A stretch of 40,409 bases of DNA from Myxococcales bacterium UBA5297 (lineage in GTDB: Bacteria; Myxococcota; Myxococcia; Myxococcales; UBA5297), in the NCBI GenBank assembly GCA_002408385.1, contig DHSB01000102.1:725-41133 (forward strand). Direction: 5' to 3'. Below are positions 17,027 to 25,139 of the stretch, piece after piece. The notes below the pieces were generated by a model. That model was not told the origin of the DNA. It did not search any database and saw only the letters and a list, made by a program, of their open reading frames with translations. The position numbers and the translations under genes were made by a program. The stretch's first letter is position 1. Every line of letters starts with the position of its first letter.

Positions 17027-17671
17027 ATCGCTAGGGACGCAAGGACAAATCGCCGAATCCGTGCTCGGGAAGTTCGTGTGATCGGAGCCGAGGGCGAGCA
17101 GCTTGGAATTCTTTCCATTGATCAGGCCCTGGCGCGCGCGCAGGAGGCCGGGATGGACCTCGTCGAGGTCAGCCCGATGGCCAAGCCGCCAGTCTGCAAG
17201 ATCATGGACTACGGCAAATTCAAGTACGAGGCCAAGAAGAAGGCGAACGAGGCCCGAAAGAAGCAAGTCGTAGTCCGGCTCAAAGAAGTCAAGCTGCGGC
17301 CGAAGACCGAGGAACACGACTACGAATTCAAGGTCAACAACATCCGCCGATTCCTCTCCGACGGTGACAAGGCCCGCGTGACTATCATGTTCCGCGGCCG
17401 GGAGATCACGCACAAGGATATCGGCCAGCGCATCCTCAGCGAGGTGATGACCGACTTGAAGGACATCGCGGTGATGGAGCAGGCACCGCGGATGGAAGGC
17501 CGGCAGATGTTCATGATCCTGGCGCCCAATCCCAAGCTGAAGGCCCAGGCGCAAGCCCAGGCGCGAGCCTCGGTCAAGCCCGAGCAGCCGCGCCCGCCCG
17601 CTCCAGCGCCCAAGCCGCCGGCCGAGGGCAAGCCCGCCGAGCCGGCTCCCGCGGCGGCCACCAAGCCGTAG
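17027..17671 (+). CDS. infC: Translation initiation factor IF-3 (AUC start, long C-terminal tail)
   Basis: A protein of 214 residues. No ATG/GTG start gives a full N-terminus: GTG at 17078 would remove [16 protein letters not shown], which is the conserved IF3 beginning. ATC at 17027 restores it and sits 8 nt after a perfect GGAGG (17014-17018). IF3 is known to reject rare start codons, and infC genes use them (AUU in E. coli) for self-regulation. The N-domain ([40 protein letters not shown]) and C-domain ([37 protein letters not shown]) are complete. About 45 extra residues follow, rich in Gln, Pro, Ala and Lys. Myxococcus xanthus IF3 (Dsg) also has a C-terminal extension and, as I recall, an AUC start. 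Confidence 0.95.
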   Translation: MARDARTNRRIRAREVRVIGAEGEQLGILSIDQALARAQEAGMDLVEVSPMAKPPVCKIMDYGKFKYEAKKKANEARKKQVVVRLKEVKLRPKTEEHDYEFKVNNIRRFLSDGDKARVTIMFRGREITHKDIGQRILSEVMTDLKDIAVMEQAPRMEGRQMFMILAPNPKLKAQAQAQARASVKPEQPRPPAPAPKPPAEGKPAEPAPAAATKP

Positions 17672-17707
17672 TCGTAGCACTGCAGCACCAACACCGAAGG
17701 GAAGACG

Positions 17708-17911
17708 ATGAGCTACAAGCTGAAGACCAAGAGCGGTGCGGCCAAGCGCTTCCAGGTCAAGAAGAGCGGCAAGGTCAAGTTCGCCAGGGCATATGCCCGG
17801 CACTCCTTCCTCTCCAAGAGCGGCAAGGTGAACCGGCGTCTGCGCGGCACCAGCCACCTGGAAGACATGGACGCGAAGAAGGTCAAGAAGGAGCTGTTCC
17901 CCTACGGCTAG
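17708..17911 (+). CDS. rpmI: 50S ribosomal protein L35
   Basis: A protein of 67 residues, normal length, with GAAGGGAAG in front of ATG at 17708. [20 protein letters not shown] and [20 protein letters not shown] are typical L35 blocks. It is a basic protein of the large ribosomal subunit. It lies 36 bp after infC and 86 bp before rplT, the usual IF3-L35-L20 operon, in which L20 often represses translation of the operon. Confidence 0.97.
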   Translation: MSYKLKTKSGAAKRFQVKKSGKVKFARAYARHSFLSKSGKVNRRLRGTSHLEDMDAKKVKKELFPYG

Positions 17912-17997
17912 AGTCGCCGCGAGGGAGCACCCCAGCAGCGCCCACGTTCCAAAAGCTCCCGAGACCTCGGGACACGTCGGGCGCGCAAGGAGAAGCA

Positions 17998-18339
17998 ATG
18001 CGAGTCAGTAAGGGTTTCAAGGCGCGCAGGCGCCGCAACGCGATTCTCAAGTTGGCCAAGGGGTTCCGTGGCCGCCGCAAGAACTGCTACCGCCGGGCGA
18101 ACCAGTCGGTCGAGCGCGCGCTCGACTTCGCCACCCGCGATCGCCGCCAGAAGCGGCGCGATTTCCGCCGGCTGTGGATCGTCCGCATCAACGCCGCCGC
18201 GCGCTTGAACGGGACCTCCTATTCCAAGCTCATCGCCGGGCTGACCAAGAACGGCGTGGCGGTCGACCGCAAGATCATGTCCGATCTGGCGATCTTCGAT
18301 CCGGCCGGCTTTAGCGCCGTGGTCGCGGCCGCCAAGTAG
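17998..18339 (+). CDS. rplT: 50S ribosomal protein L20
   Basis: A protein of 113 residues with AAGGAG 6-7 bp before ATG at 17998. [60 protein letters not shown] and [12 protein letters not shown] cover the family. L20 binds 23S rRNA early in large-subunit assembly. In other bacteria it also represses its own operon by binding the mRNA; no binding site is identifiable by eye here. The gap to pheS (144 bp) holds a strong hairpin. Confidence 0.97.
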   Translation: MRVSKGFKARRRRNAILKLAKGFRGRRKNCYRRANQSVERALDFATRDRRQKRRDFRRLWIVRINAAARLNGTSYSKLIAGLTKNGVAVDRKIMSDLAIFDPAGFSAVVAAAK

Positions 18340-18386
18340 CGATTCGAGGCGCGCCCCAGGGCAAGGGGCGCATCCAGAACAGCCAC

Positions 18387-18431
18387 CAACAGGCCGCACG
18401 GATCTCGCAAAGAGACTCTGGCGGCCTGTTG
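18387..18431 (+). promoter_or_regulatory. Perfect 11-bp inverted repeat between rplT and pheS
   Basis: CAACAGGCCGC (18387-18397) and GCGGCCTGTTG (18421-18431) are exact complements, enclosing 23 nt that contain a smaller TCTC/GAGA stem. No T-run follows, so it is not a classical terminator. It may be an attenuator-like, processing or protein-binding element. I see no Phe-rich leader peptide. Confidence 0.55.
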
Positions 18432-18483
18432 TGTATCCGGGAGCCCCCGGCGCAGACGGGCTCATCGAGGAGCAGCCAGGGCC

Positions 18484-19629
18484 ATGGGCAACAAAGAACA
18501 GGAAGCAATACCGCTTCCCGACGAGGTCCAAAAAGAGCTCGAGTCGGTTCGAGCAGCGGCCAGCGCCGATTTCCAGGCAGCCCCCGACACACAGGCGCTC
18601 GAGGCCGCGCGGGTCGCGCACCTCGGGATGAAGGGAGCGGTCACCAAGCTGTTCGATCGCATCCCTTCGCTTCCCAAGGAGCAGCGGCGCCTCTTCGGGC
18701 AGCAGGCCAACGCGCTGCGCGCCGAGCTCGAGAGGGCACTCGAGGAGCGCCAGAAGGGCCTCGAGCACGAGGCGCTCGAGCGCGAGCTCAAGGGCGAGCG
18801 GCTCGACGTGACGCTGCCAGGCCGCCGCCAACACCTCGGCCGGCGCCACCCGGTCAGCCGCACGATGGACGACATCTCGGCCATCTTCACGAGGCTGGGC
18901 TTCGAGGTCGCCCAGGGCCCGGAGATTGAGCACGACTTCTTCAACTTCGAGGCGCTCAACATCCCGCCCGACCATCCGGCCAGGGACATGCAGGACACCT
19001 TCTGGGTCCAGAAGGAGACTCTCGGGCCTGCGCCGGAGGGCTCGCAGGAGAGCTTCAAGGTCGACCCGGGCACCCTCGGTCAGCCGGGCCCGACCGAGGG
19101 CACGGTGGTGCTGCGCACCCATACCTCTCCGGTGCAGATCCGCACGATGCTCGGGCGAAAGCCGCCGGTGCGCATCATCGCCCCGGGCAAGGTCTATCGC
19201 TGCGACAGCGACGTGACGCACACCCCGATGTTCCACCAGGTCGAGGGCCTGCTCGTCGACAAGGGGGTCACCTTCGCCGAGCTCAAGGGCACCCTCGGAG
19301 CCTTCGTGCGCGCCCTCTTCGGCGTTGATACGAAGACCCGCTTTCGCCCCAGCTACTTTCCGTTCACCGAGCCGTCGGCCGAGATCGACATCTCGTGTGT
19401 CCACTGCAAGGGCGCGGGCTGCCGCATCTGCAAGCTGACCGGTTGGCTGGAGATCCTCGGCGCCGGCATGGTCCACCCGAACGTCTTCCGGGCCGTCGGC
19501 TACGACCCGGCGGAGGTGAGCGGGTTTGCCTTTGGCCTGGGCGTCGAGCGCATCGCGATGCTGCGCTATGGAGTCGATGACCTTCGCAGCTTCTTCGAGA
19601 ACGACGCGCGCTTTCTCGAGCAGTTCTGA
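18484..19629 (+). CDS. pheS: Phenylalanine-tRNA ligase alpha subunit
   Basis: A protein of 381 residues, slightly long for PheS. The N-terminal coiled coil (about 1-95, [20 protein letters not shown]) binds tRNA. The catalytic core begins [20 protein letters not shown]; motif 2 and 3 regions include [30 protein letters not shown], and [18 protein letters not shown] Cys-rich loop ([13 protein letters not shown]) is common in bacterial PheS. About 30 extra residues sit between QDTFWVQ and LRTHTSP (roughly 177-208), where many PheS have a short turn. ATG at 18484 follows GAGGAGCAG. With PheT it forms the alpha2-beta2 enzyme charging tRNA-Phe. Confidence 0.97.
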   Translation: MGNKEQEAIPLPDEVQKELESVRAAASADFQAAPDTQALEAARVAHLGMKGAVTKLFDRIPSLPKEQRRLFGQQANALRAELERALEERQKGLEHEALERELKGERLDVTLPGRRQHLGRRHPVSRTMDDISAIFTRLGFEVAQGPEIEHDFFNFEALNIPPDHPARDMQDTFWVQKETLGPAPEGSQESFKVDPGTLGQPGPTEGTVVLRTHTSPVQIRTMLGRKPPVRIIAPGKVYRCDSDVTHTPMFHQVEGLLVDKGVTFAELKGTLGAFVRALFGVDTKTRFRPSYFPFTEPSAEIDISCVHCKGAGCRICKLTGWLEILGAGMVHPNVFRAVGYDPAEVSGFAFGLGVERIAMLRYGVDDLRSFFENDARFLEQF

Positions 19630-19725
19630 CGGTCATCGAAGCGGGCGCGCCCAACCCCAAAGCCTGCCTCTGCGGATACGTCTTGAAGGAGCGTCGGCCC
19701 CGGCTCGGGGTCGGCGAAGAGCACG

Positions 19726-22119
19726 ATGAAAATCAGCCTCAACTGGCTTTCCGACTATATCGAGCTGCCCGCCGATCCGAGCGAGCTCGCCGCGAAGCTG
19801 ACGATGGCGGGCCTCGAGGTCGAGGGGATCGAACGGATGGGCGCCGAGCTCGAGGGCATAGTCGTCGCCCGGATCATCGAGAGCGAGCCCCATCCGAACG
19901 CGGAGAAGCTCTCGGTCACCAAGATCGACGCCGGGGGGGCGACGGCGCTGCAGGTCGTCTGCGGTGCGAAGAACTACAAGGTCGGCGACCTCGTCCCCCT
20001 CGCCACCGTCGGCACGACGATGGCCGCGGGCATGAAGATCGAAAAGGCGAAGCTGCGCGGCGTCGAGTCGTTCGGCATGCTCTGCTCCGCGAAGGAGCTC
20101 GGGCTCTCCGAGGACGCCTCGGGGCTGATGATCCTCGACCCCTCGCTCGAGCCCGGCACGCCCATCGCCCAGGCGCTCGGCGTCGAGGACGTCGTTTTCG
20201 AGGTCAACGTCACCCCGAACCGCGGCGACTGCCTCTCGCATATCGGCGTCGCCCGCGAGGTGGCCGCGCTCTCCGGCAAGCCGCTCAAGCTGCCCGACGT
20301 CTCGCTCGCCGAGACCGACGTGAGGGCCGACGACAAGGTCAAGGTGCGCATCGAGGATCCCGACCGCTGCCGGCGCTACGCGGCGCGGGTGCTCGAGGGC
20401 ATCCAGATCGGCCCCTCGCCCGCGTGGATGCAGAACCGGCTGCGCGCGGTCGGGGTGCGCGCCATCTCCAATGCGGTCGACATCACCAACTACGTGCTCA
20501 TGGAGTGCGGCCAGCCGCTGCACGCCTTCGACCTCGACCTCGTCGCCGGCGCCGAGATCATCGTGCGCCGCGCGAGCCCGGGCGAGAAGATGACGACCCT
20601 CGACGGCAAGGAGCGGGAGCTGTCGACCGAGGATCTGTGCATCTGTGATCTGAAGGGACCCTCGGCCCTCGCCGGCGTGATGGGCGCAGGCCACAGCGAG
20701 GTCTCCGACAAGACCGCGCGCGTGCTGCTCGAGAGCGCTTGGTTCGCGCCCGGACCCCTGCGGCGCACCGCGCGCCGACACGGCTTGCACACCGAGTCCT
20801 CGCACCGCTTCGAGCGCGGGGTCGATCCTCAGATGGTCGCCTTCGCTCAGGATCGGGCCGCGAGGCTGCTCGTCGAGCTCGCCGGAGCGCAGGTGCTGCG
20901 GGGGCGCGTCGACGCCTATCCCAGGCCGTACCAGCCCCGTTCGTTCGAGCTGAGGCTGGCGCGTGTCGGTGAGCTGCTCGGGATGGAGGTGCCCCCCGAG
21001 ACCACGCGCAGCACGCTCGCGGGCCTCGGGTTCGGCCTCGAAGGGCAGGGCGAGACCGTCCGGGTCTCGGTCCCCTCGTGGCGCGCCGATGTCGAGGGCG
21101 AGGCCGACTGCGTCGAGGAGCTCGCGCGGACCCAAGGCTACGCGGGCATTCCGGCGGCGATGCCGCGGGGGGCCGCCGAGTTGCTCGCCGAGCCGAGCGA
21201 ACGCGCCGTCGTCGCGCGCGTGCGCAGCGCGCTCGCGGCGTCGGGCTTCGACGAGGTGCTCAACTACTCTTTCGTCTCGGCAAAAGACCTCGAGACCCTC
21301 GCGCCGGGCCTCCAGCCGATAGCGCTGCAGAACCCCATCGCCGCCGACATGTCGGTGATGGCCACGACCCGGCTCGCGGGGCTTCTGGGCAACCTGAGGC
21401 ACAGCCGCAATCGCCAGGTGGAGGACGTGCGGCTCTACGAGCTCGGCCGCGTCTACCTGCCCACGCAGGCCCGAGGCCAGCCGGCCGACGAGCCGCGGGT
21501 GCTCGCCGGGGTGATGTTCGGCGGGCGTGCGCCGCTCCAATGGGCCGCCGAGCGCGCGCCGGTCGACTTCTTCGATCTGAAGGGCGCGGTCGAGCGGATT
21601 CTCGAGTCGATCAACGCGCACGCGGTCGAGTTCCTCCCCGCGGCCGACGCTCGGATGCTGCATCCGCGCTCGGCCTGTGAGGTGCGCGCCGGGGGCAGAC
21701 GGCTTGGCTTGCTCGGAGAGCTGCATCCCAGCGTGGCGGCGAAGCTCGATCTGCCGCGAGGCGTCTTCGTCTTCGAGCTTGTCGTCGAGCCCCTCGCCGC
21801 CGCGGCCGACCTCGTTCCCCAGTACCAGCCGGTCCCCAAGTACCCCGCGGTGCTGCGAGACATCGCCCTCGTCGTCGACGAGCAGGTCGCCGCGGCCGCC
21901 GTCGAGGCGCAGATTCGCTCGGCCGGCGAGCTTATCGAGGAGGCCATCCTCTTCGACGTCTACCGGGGCGAGGGCATCGGGCAGGGCAAGAAGAGCCTCG
22001 CCTTTGCGGTCCGCTACCGGGCCTCCGGGCGCACTCTGAGCGAAGAGCAGATCAACCAGGCACACGGAAAGGTCATCGAGCGCCTGTCGGCAAGCCTAGG
22101 CGCGGAGCTTCGGTCCTGA
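19726..22119 (+). CDS. pheT: Phenylalanine-tRNA ligase beta subunit
   Basis: A protein of 797 residues, full length. MKISLNWLSDYIELPADPSE is the usual N-terminus. The EMAP-like tRNA-binding domain covers about 40-150 (RIIESEPHPNAEKLSVTKID). The B3/B4 editing domain and B5 domain follow (QPLHAFDLDLV, ESAWFAPGPLRRTARRHGLH, SSHRFERGVDPQ). The catalytic-like core comes next (NYSFVSAKDLETLAPG, NPIAADMSVMATTRLAGLLG). The C-terminal FDX-ACB anticodon-binding domain begins PVPKYPAVLRDIALVVDE. The gap of 96 bp from pheS shows no terminator, so co-transcription is likely. The next gene is separated by 84 bp. Confidence 0.98.
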   Translation: MKISLNWLSDYIELPADPSELAAKLTMAGLEVEGIERMGAELEGIVVARIIESEPHPNAEKLSVTKIDAGGATALQVVCGAKNYKVGDLVPLATVGTTMAAGMKIEKAKLRGVESFGMLCSAKELGLSEDASGLMILDPSLEPGTPIAQALGVEDVVFEVNVTPNRGDCLSHIGVAREVAALSGKPLKLPDVSLAETDVRADDKVKVRIEDPDRCRRYAARVLEGIQIGPSPAWMQNRLRAVGVRAISNAVDITNYVLMECGQPLHAFDLDLVAGAEIIVRRASPGEKMTTLDGKERELSTEDLCICDLKGPSALAGVMGAGHSEVSDKTARVLLESAWFAPGPLRRTARRHGLHTESSHRFERGVDPQMVAFAQDRAARLLVELAGAQVLRGRVDAYPRPYQPRSFELRLARVGELLGMEVPPETTRSTLAGLGFGLEGQGETVRVSVPSWRADVEGEADCVEELARTQGYAGIPAAMPRGAAELLAEPSERAVVARVRSALAASGFDEVLNYSFVSAKDLETLAPGLQPIALQNPIAADMSVMATTRLAGLLGNLRHSRNRQVEDVRLYELGRVYLPTQARGQPADEPRVLAGVMFGGRAPLQWAAERAPVDFFDLKGAVERILESINAHAVEFLPAADARMLHPRSACEVRAGGRRLGLLGELHPSVAAKLDLPRGVFVFELVVEPLAAAADLVPQYQPVPKYPAVLRDIALVVDEQVAAAAVEAQIRSAGELIEEAILFDVYRGEGIGQGKKSLAFAVRYRASGRTLSEEQINQAHGKVIERLSASLGAELRS

Positions 22120-22203
22120 CGGCTGTCGCGCGCTTTCCCTCGCGCGCGAAAACTCGATAGGATTTCGCGCGCTTCCAACCCGTAGACGAAAGGGACAGGG
22201 TCC

Positions 22204-22692
22204 ATGTCTTTCAACGAAACGCCCGACTATTCGGCAGGAACCCCGCAGGCTGCGCCCCCGGTTGCGCAGGGCACCAACATCCTCGCCGTCCTCGGTCTGA
22301 TTGCCGCGGTTGTCGGCCTTCTGACCTGCTGGGTGCCGTTCGTCGGCGTGCTCTTCTCGGTGGGCGGCCTCGTGCTCGCCATCCTCGGGAAGAAGAAGGC
22401 GACCCAGGGCGCGGGCGGCGCCGGGATCGCGCTCGGCGGCCTGATCGTGTCGATCATCGCGCTGCTGGTCTCGCTCGCGATCACCGCGTGCTCGGTGGCC
22501 TGTGGCATCGCCGCCAAGCAGGCGAGCGTCGAAATCGAGAAGAACAGCGCCGAGTGGGAGAAGTTCGGCAAGGAGATGGAGAAGGCGAGCAAGGACTTCG
22601 AGAAGGCCGCCAAGGAGATGGAGAAAGCCGCGCAGGAGGCCCAGAAGGCGCTGCCGGCGGCGATCGACGAGGGTGGGGCAGAAGAGGAGTAG
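22204..22692 (+). CDS. Small DUF4190-like membrane protein with C-terminal coiled coil
   Basis: A protein of 162 residues. A polar Pro/Ala N-terminus of 25 residues precedes two hydrophobic segments (NILAVLGLIAAVVGLLTCWV and IALGGLIVSIIALLVSLAIT) with a GKKKATQGAGGAG turn between them, a DUF4190-like arrangement. A charged helix follows (EWEKFGKEMEKASKDFEKAA, KEMEKAAQEAQKAL) that should form a coiled coil. The function is unknown. It lies between pheT and lgt and ends 9 bp before the lgt start, so these two are probably expressed together. Confidence 0.75.
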   Translation: MSFNETPDYSAGTPQAAPPVAQGTNILAVLGLIAAVVGLLTCWVPFVGVLFSVGGLVLAILGKKKATQGAGGAGIALGGLIVSIIALLVSLAITACSVACGIAAKQASVEIEKNSAEWEKFGKEMEKASKDFEKAAKEMEKAAQEAQKALPAAIDEGGAEEE

Positions 22693-22701
22693 CCTTCGGC
22701 G

Positions 22702-23499
22702 ATGTGGCCCGTCTGGGCTCAGCTCGATCTCTTCGGTCGTCCGCTGCTGCTGACCGGCTACGGCGTCTTCGCAATCCTCGGCGCCGTGCTCGGCACGTAC
22801 CTGAGCGTACGGACCGCACGGCGCCTTGGTTTTCCAGCGTTCGACGCCTTTGCCGCCTGTGCGCTCGCGGTCGCCTTCGGGCTGATTGGGGCGAAGGCGC
22901 TCTTCCTGACCGTCTCCATTCCGCGCATCCGCGCCGAGGGGTGGGGGCCCTTTCTAGGGCAGGGCGGGCTCGTCTGGTACGGAGGGCTCTTCGGTGGCGG
23001 GGCGGCGGCGCTCGTCTACCTCAAGGCATTTCGCCTCGACCTCGCGCGCTTCCTGGACCTTGCCACCCCAGGGCTGGCGGTCGGTCACGCCTTCGGACGA
23101 ATCGGTTGCCTGATGGGCGGCTGCTGCCACGGCAAGCCGACCGCGCTCCCGTGGGGAGTGCGCTTCCCCGAGAGCCCGTTCTTCGGGGGCCCCGCGGGAG
23201 TGCCGCTCCACCCGGTGCAGCTCTACGAGGCGCTCGCCGAGCTCGCGCTCGCGGCCGTCGCCTGGAGGCTGGTCGGACGGGTGCGGAGAGGGACCGGCTT
23301 CGGGCTCTGGCTGCTCGGCTACGGGGCGGTCCGCCTCGTCATGGAGCTCGCCTTCCGGGACGACGACCGGGGAGCGGGGCTGTTCGGTCTGCCGCCGTCA
23401 GCGCTGCTCAGCCTGGCGGCCATCGGCGCGGGCGTCGCGCTGATAGCGAGGCGTTCAGCGGCGTCCAGTGGTTTGACAACGGAAACGAAAGTAGTTTGA
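22702..23499 (+). CDS. lgt: Prolipoprotein diacylglyceryl transferase
   Basis: A protein of 265 residues, normal for Lgt. It carries the family signature HAFGRIGCLMGGCCHG (about 131-146), GGLVWYGGLFGG upstream of it, and HPVQLYEAL downstream. About seven hydrophobic segments fit the inner-membrane enzyme. It transfers diacylglyceryl from phosphatidylglycerol to the lipobox Cys of prolipoproteins, the first step of lipoprotein maturation. Several predicted lipoproteins are in this window (10704, 29804-33694, 37084). The ihfA promoter overlaps its last codons. Its position inside the pheT-ihfA linkage is unlike E. coli. Confidence 0.96.
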   Translation: MWPVWAQLDLFGRPLLLTGYGVFAILGAVLGTYLSVRTARRLGFPAFDAFAACALAVAFGLIGAKALFLTVSIPRIRAEGWGPFLGQGGLVWYGGLFGGGAAALVYLKAFRLDLARFLDLATPGLAVGHAFGRIGCLMGGCCHGKPTALPWGVRFPESPFFGGPAGVPLHPVQLYEALAELALAAVAWRLVGRVRRGTGFGLWLLGYGAVRLVMELAFRDDDRGAGLFGLPPSALLSLAAIGAGVALIARRSAASSGLTTETKVV

Positions 23500-23501
23500 A
23501 T
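23473..23501 (+). promoter_or_regulatory. Sigma-70-type promoter for ihfA
   Basis: TTGACA (23473-23478), a 17-bp spacer and TTGAAT (23496-23501) in a locally AT-rich patch that overlaps the lgt stop. The predicted start is about 25 bp before the ihfA ATG. Confidence 0.65.
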
Positions 23502-23531
23502 AGGTTAGCTCACCCACCCGGAACCGAGACG

Positions 23532-23843
23532 ATGACCAAGGCCGATATCATCGAGAACATCTACGAGAAGGTTGGCTTCTCCAAGAAGGAGAGCGCCGAA
23601 ATCGTGGAGATGGTGTTCGACACGATCAAGGAAACGCTGGAGCGCGGAGAGAAGATCAAGATCTCCGGCTTCGGCAACTTCATCGTCCGCGACAAGAAGT
23701 CGCGGGTCGGTCGCAACCCCCAGACCGGCAGAGAGATAGAGATTTCGGCGCGCCGGGTCCTGACCTTCCGCCCGAGCCAGGTGCTCAAGAATGCGCTCAA
23801 TGGCATCGAGAGCACTCCGGAAGAGTTGGCGCGCGGCGACTGA
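23532..23843 (+). CDS. ihfA: Integration host factor alpha subunit (HU/IHF family)
   Basis: A protein of 103 residues from ATG at 23532 (MTKADIIENIYEKVGFSKKE). The frame is open upstream, but this start matches the family N-terminus exactly. ISGFGNFIVRDKKSRVGRNP and the beta-arm region TGREIEISARRVLTFRPSQV identify the DNA-bending fold and are closer to IHF-alpha than to HU. IHF bends DNA at specific sites and acts with a beta subunit not seen here. The gene order pheST-ihfA matches E. coli, apart from two inserted genes. Its own promoter overlaps the end of lgt. HU-like function cannot be fully excluded. Confidence 0.92.
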   Translation: MTKADIIENIYEKVGFSKKESAEIVEMVFDTIKETLERGEKIKISGFGNFIVRDKKSRVGRNPQTGREIEISARRVLTFRPSQVLKNALNGIESTPEELARGD

Positions 23844-23964
23844 ATCGCGCCTCGGGTTCGCGGCCGCAATCATCGCCAACACGGTTGGATGGCCGCCATG
23901 AGGCTCCAGTCGCCCTCGCGCCTTGAGCCGGCGAGCCGAAAAGGGCCAGTCCGCTTGTTTGTTC

Positions 23965-23993
23965 TTGACAATGCAGCGGGGCCTCGGCATAAA
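23965..23993 (+). promoter_or_regulatory. Sigma-70-type promoter for tRNA-Pro
   Basis: TTGACA (23965-23970), a 17-bp spacer and CATAAA (23988-23993). The predicted start is near 24000, about 15 bp before the tRNA. Confidence 0.65.
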
Positions 23994-24012
23994 CCCCCGC
24001 CTTGCAAGCTGT

Positions 24013-24091
<79 letters not shown>

Positions 24092-24092
24092 A

Positions 24093-24136
24093 AGAAGGGC
24101 TCGGAATCGTTGAGGATTCCGGGCCCTTCTCCTTTT
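24093..24136 (+). terminator. Rho-independent terminator of tRNA-Pro
   Basis: AGAAGGGCTCGGAATC (24093-24108) pairs with GATTCCGGGCCCTTCT (24115-24130) over 16 bp with one T-G wobble, a 6-nt loop, and CCTTTT after it. It begins one base after the tRNA CCA. Confidence 0.92.
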
Positions 24137-25139
24137 GGCGTGGGGTGCTCGGGGGCCACGACGAGGTAACGCTCGAGGAGGCCGGCGCGGTTGCCAGTCA
24201 CCTCGGGCCGCGGGCGGTCCGGGCCTGCGGTGGGACGCATCGTCGAGCAGCTCGCCGGGGCGCCGGCGGGGCGGCAGTGAGTCGGTTGGCCCGCCGACGG
24301 CTCCTGCGCTGCCGTGAGTGCTGGCCCCTCAGGTCCGTCCGCCGATACCCCTGACGCCGCGGCGAGCGGGGACGCGAGCGACGGCGGCGTGAACGACGTG
24401 TCGACACTCAGGGGGCCGTGCCGGAAGCCGCATCCCACCTCGGGGGTCGATACCGACCCATTGGGGTGAGGGAACACCCCCGACCTTTCGCTTCCCGCGC
24501 CAAGCCGTTCGACATTGCGCGCCGCGCTCGACCGCCGGCGAAACGCCGCGTGACTTCAAGAGAAAGCGGCCGCTCGCGCGTGTCGCGGCGGCCGCCCTGA
24601 TCCCTCCCCCGGGAAGTTGCTGGTGCAGAAGACATCGGTGTCGCTGGCGTTTCTGACCTCTGTTCCAAGTCCGTTACAAGAGGCGGGCCGCAGTCGCTGG
24701 GCGACAGGGCCGTACGAGCACTTCCTTGTGCAACCCTGCGAACCTTGATGGCTTTTTGCGAGTGGGCGGACAGCATCCGGTCCGCCTGCGCTGCGCTGGC
24801 CCCAGGGAAGAGTGACGAAAAGCGTCACGACTGGGGGATACGTCACGCCGGATCGCCTATCGCCCAGAGCAACAGCCCCGTCATCTGCCAGGGGCGCAGC
24901 CGGTTGTTCGGCTCGCTCGTCGCTGAGGTCGAGCGAGCTCTCGCGCACAAGGCCTGTCGCCAACCGAGGAGCGGATGGCCCCCCCCCGGTTGCTCTTCGC
25001 CCCGGCGGAGGGCAGAGCGGCGCTTCTGCCCCAGGCGTGACCCTGCGAGAGACGCCGCGGTTGCCACTCCCCATCGGCGAAGAATGCCTGCCACACGAGC
25101 CTTGCCCTTTCGCGTGACGGTGGAGGCGCTTGGTCCAAC
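24137..25139. other. Gene-poor kilobase with several hairpins
   Basis: Six-frame reading shows only GC-rich open frames without recognisable domains. Stretch 24620-24945 (plus strand) contains a series of exact short stems: GACA/TGTC with TCGG loop (24631-24642), CAGGG/CCCTG around a GCAC/GTGC stem (24704-24737), GGCGGAC/GTCCGCC (about 24756-24777), GTGACG/CGTCAC (24811-24827) and GCTCGCTCG/CGAGCGAGC (about 24911-24940). A structured RNA or a decayed mobile sequence are both possible. Nothing here decides it. Confidence 0.4.

Noticed and set aside
24620..24720. Degenerate tRNA on the minus strand
   Set aside because: A TTGTAAC loop-like stretch and a tRNA-like translation (GPVAQRL) were seen, but no acceptor stem or T-arm can be folded.
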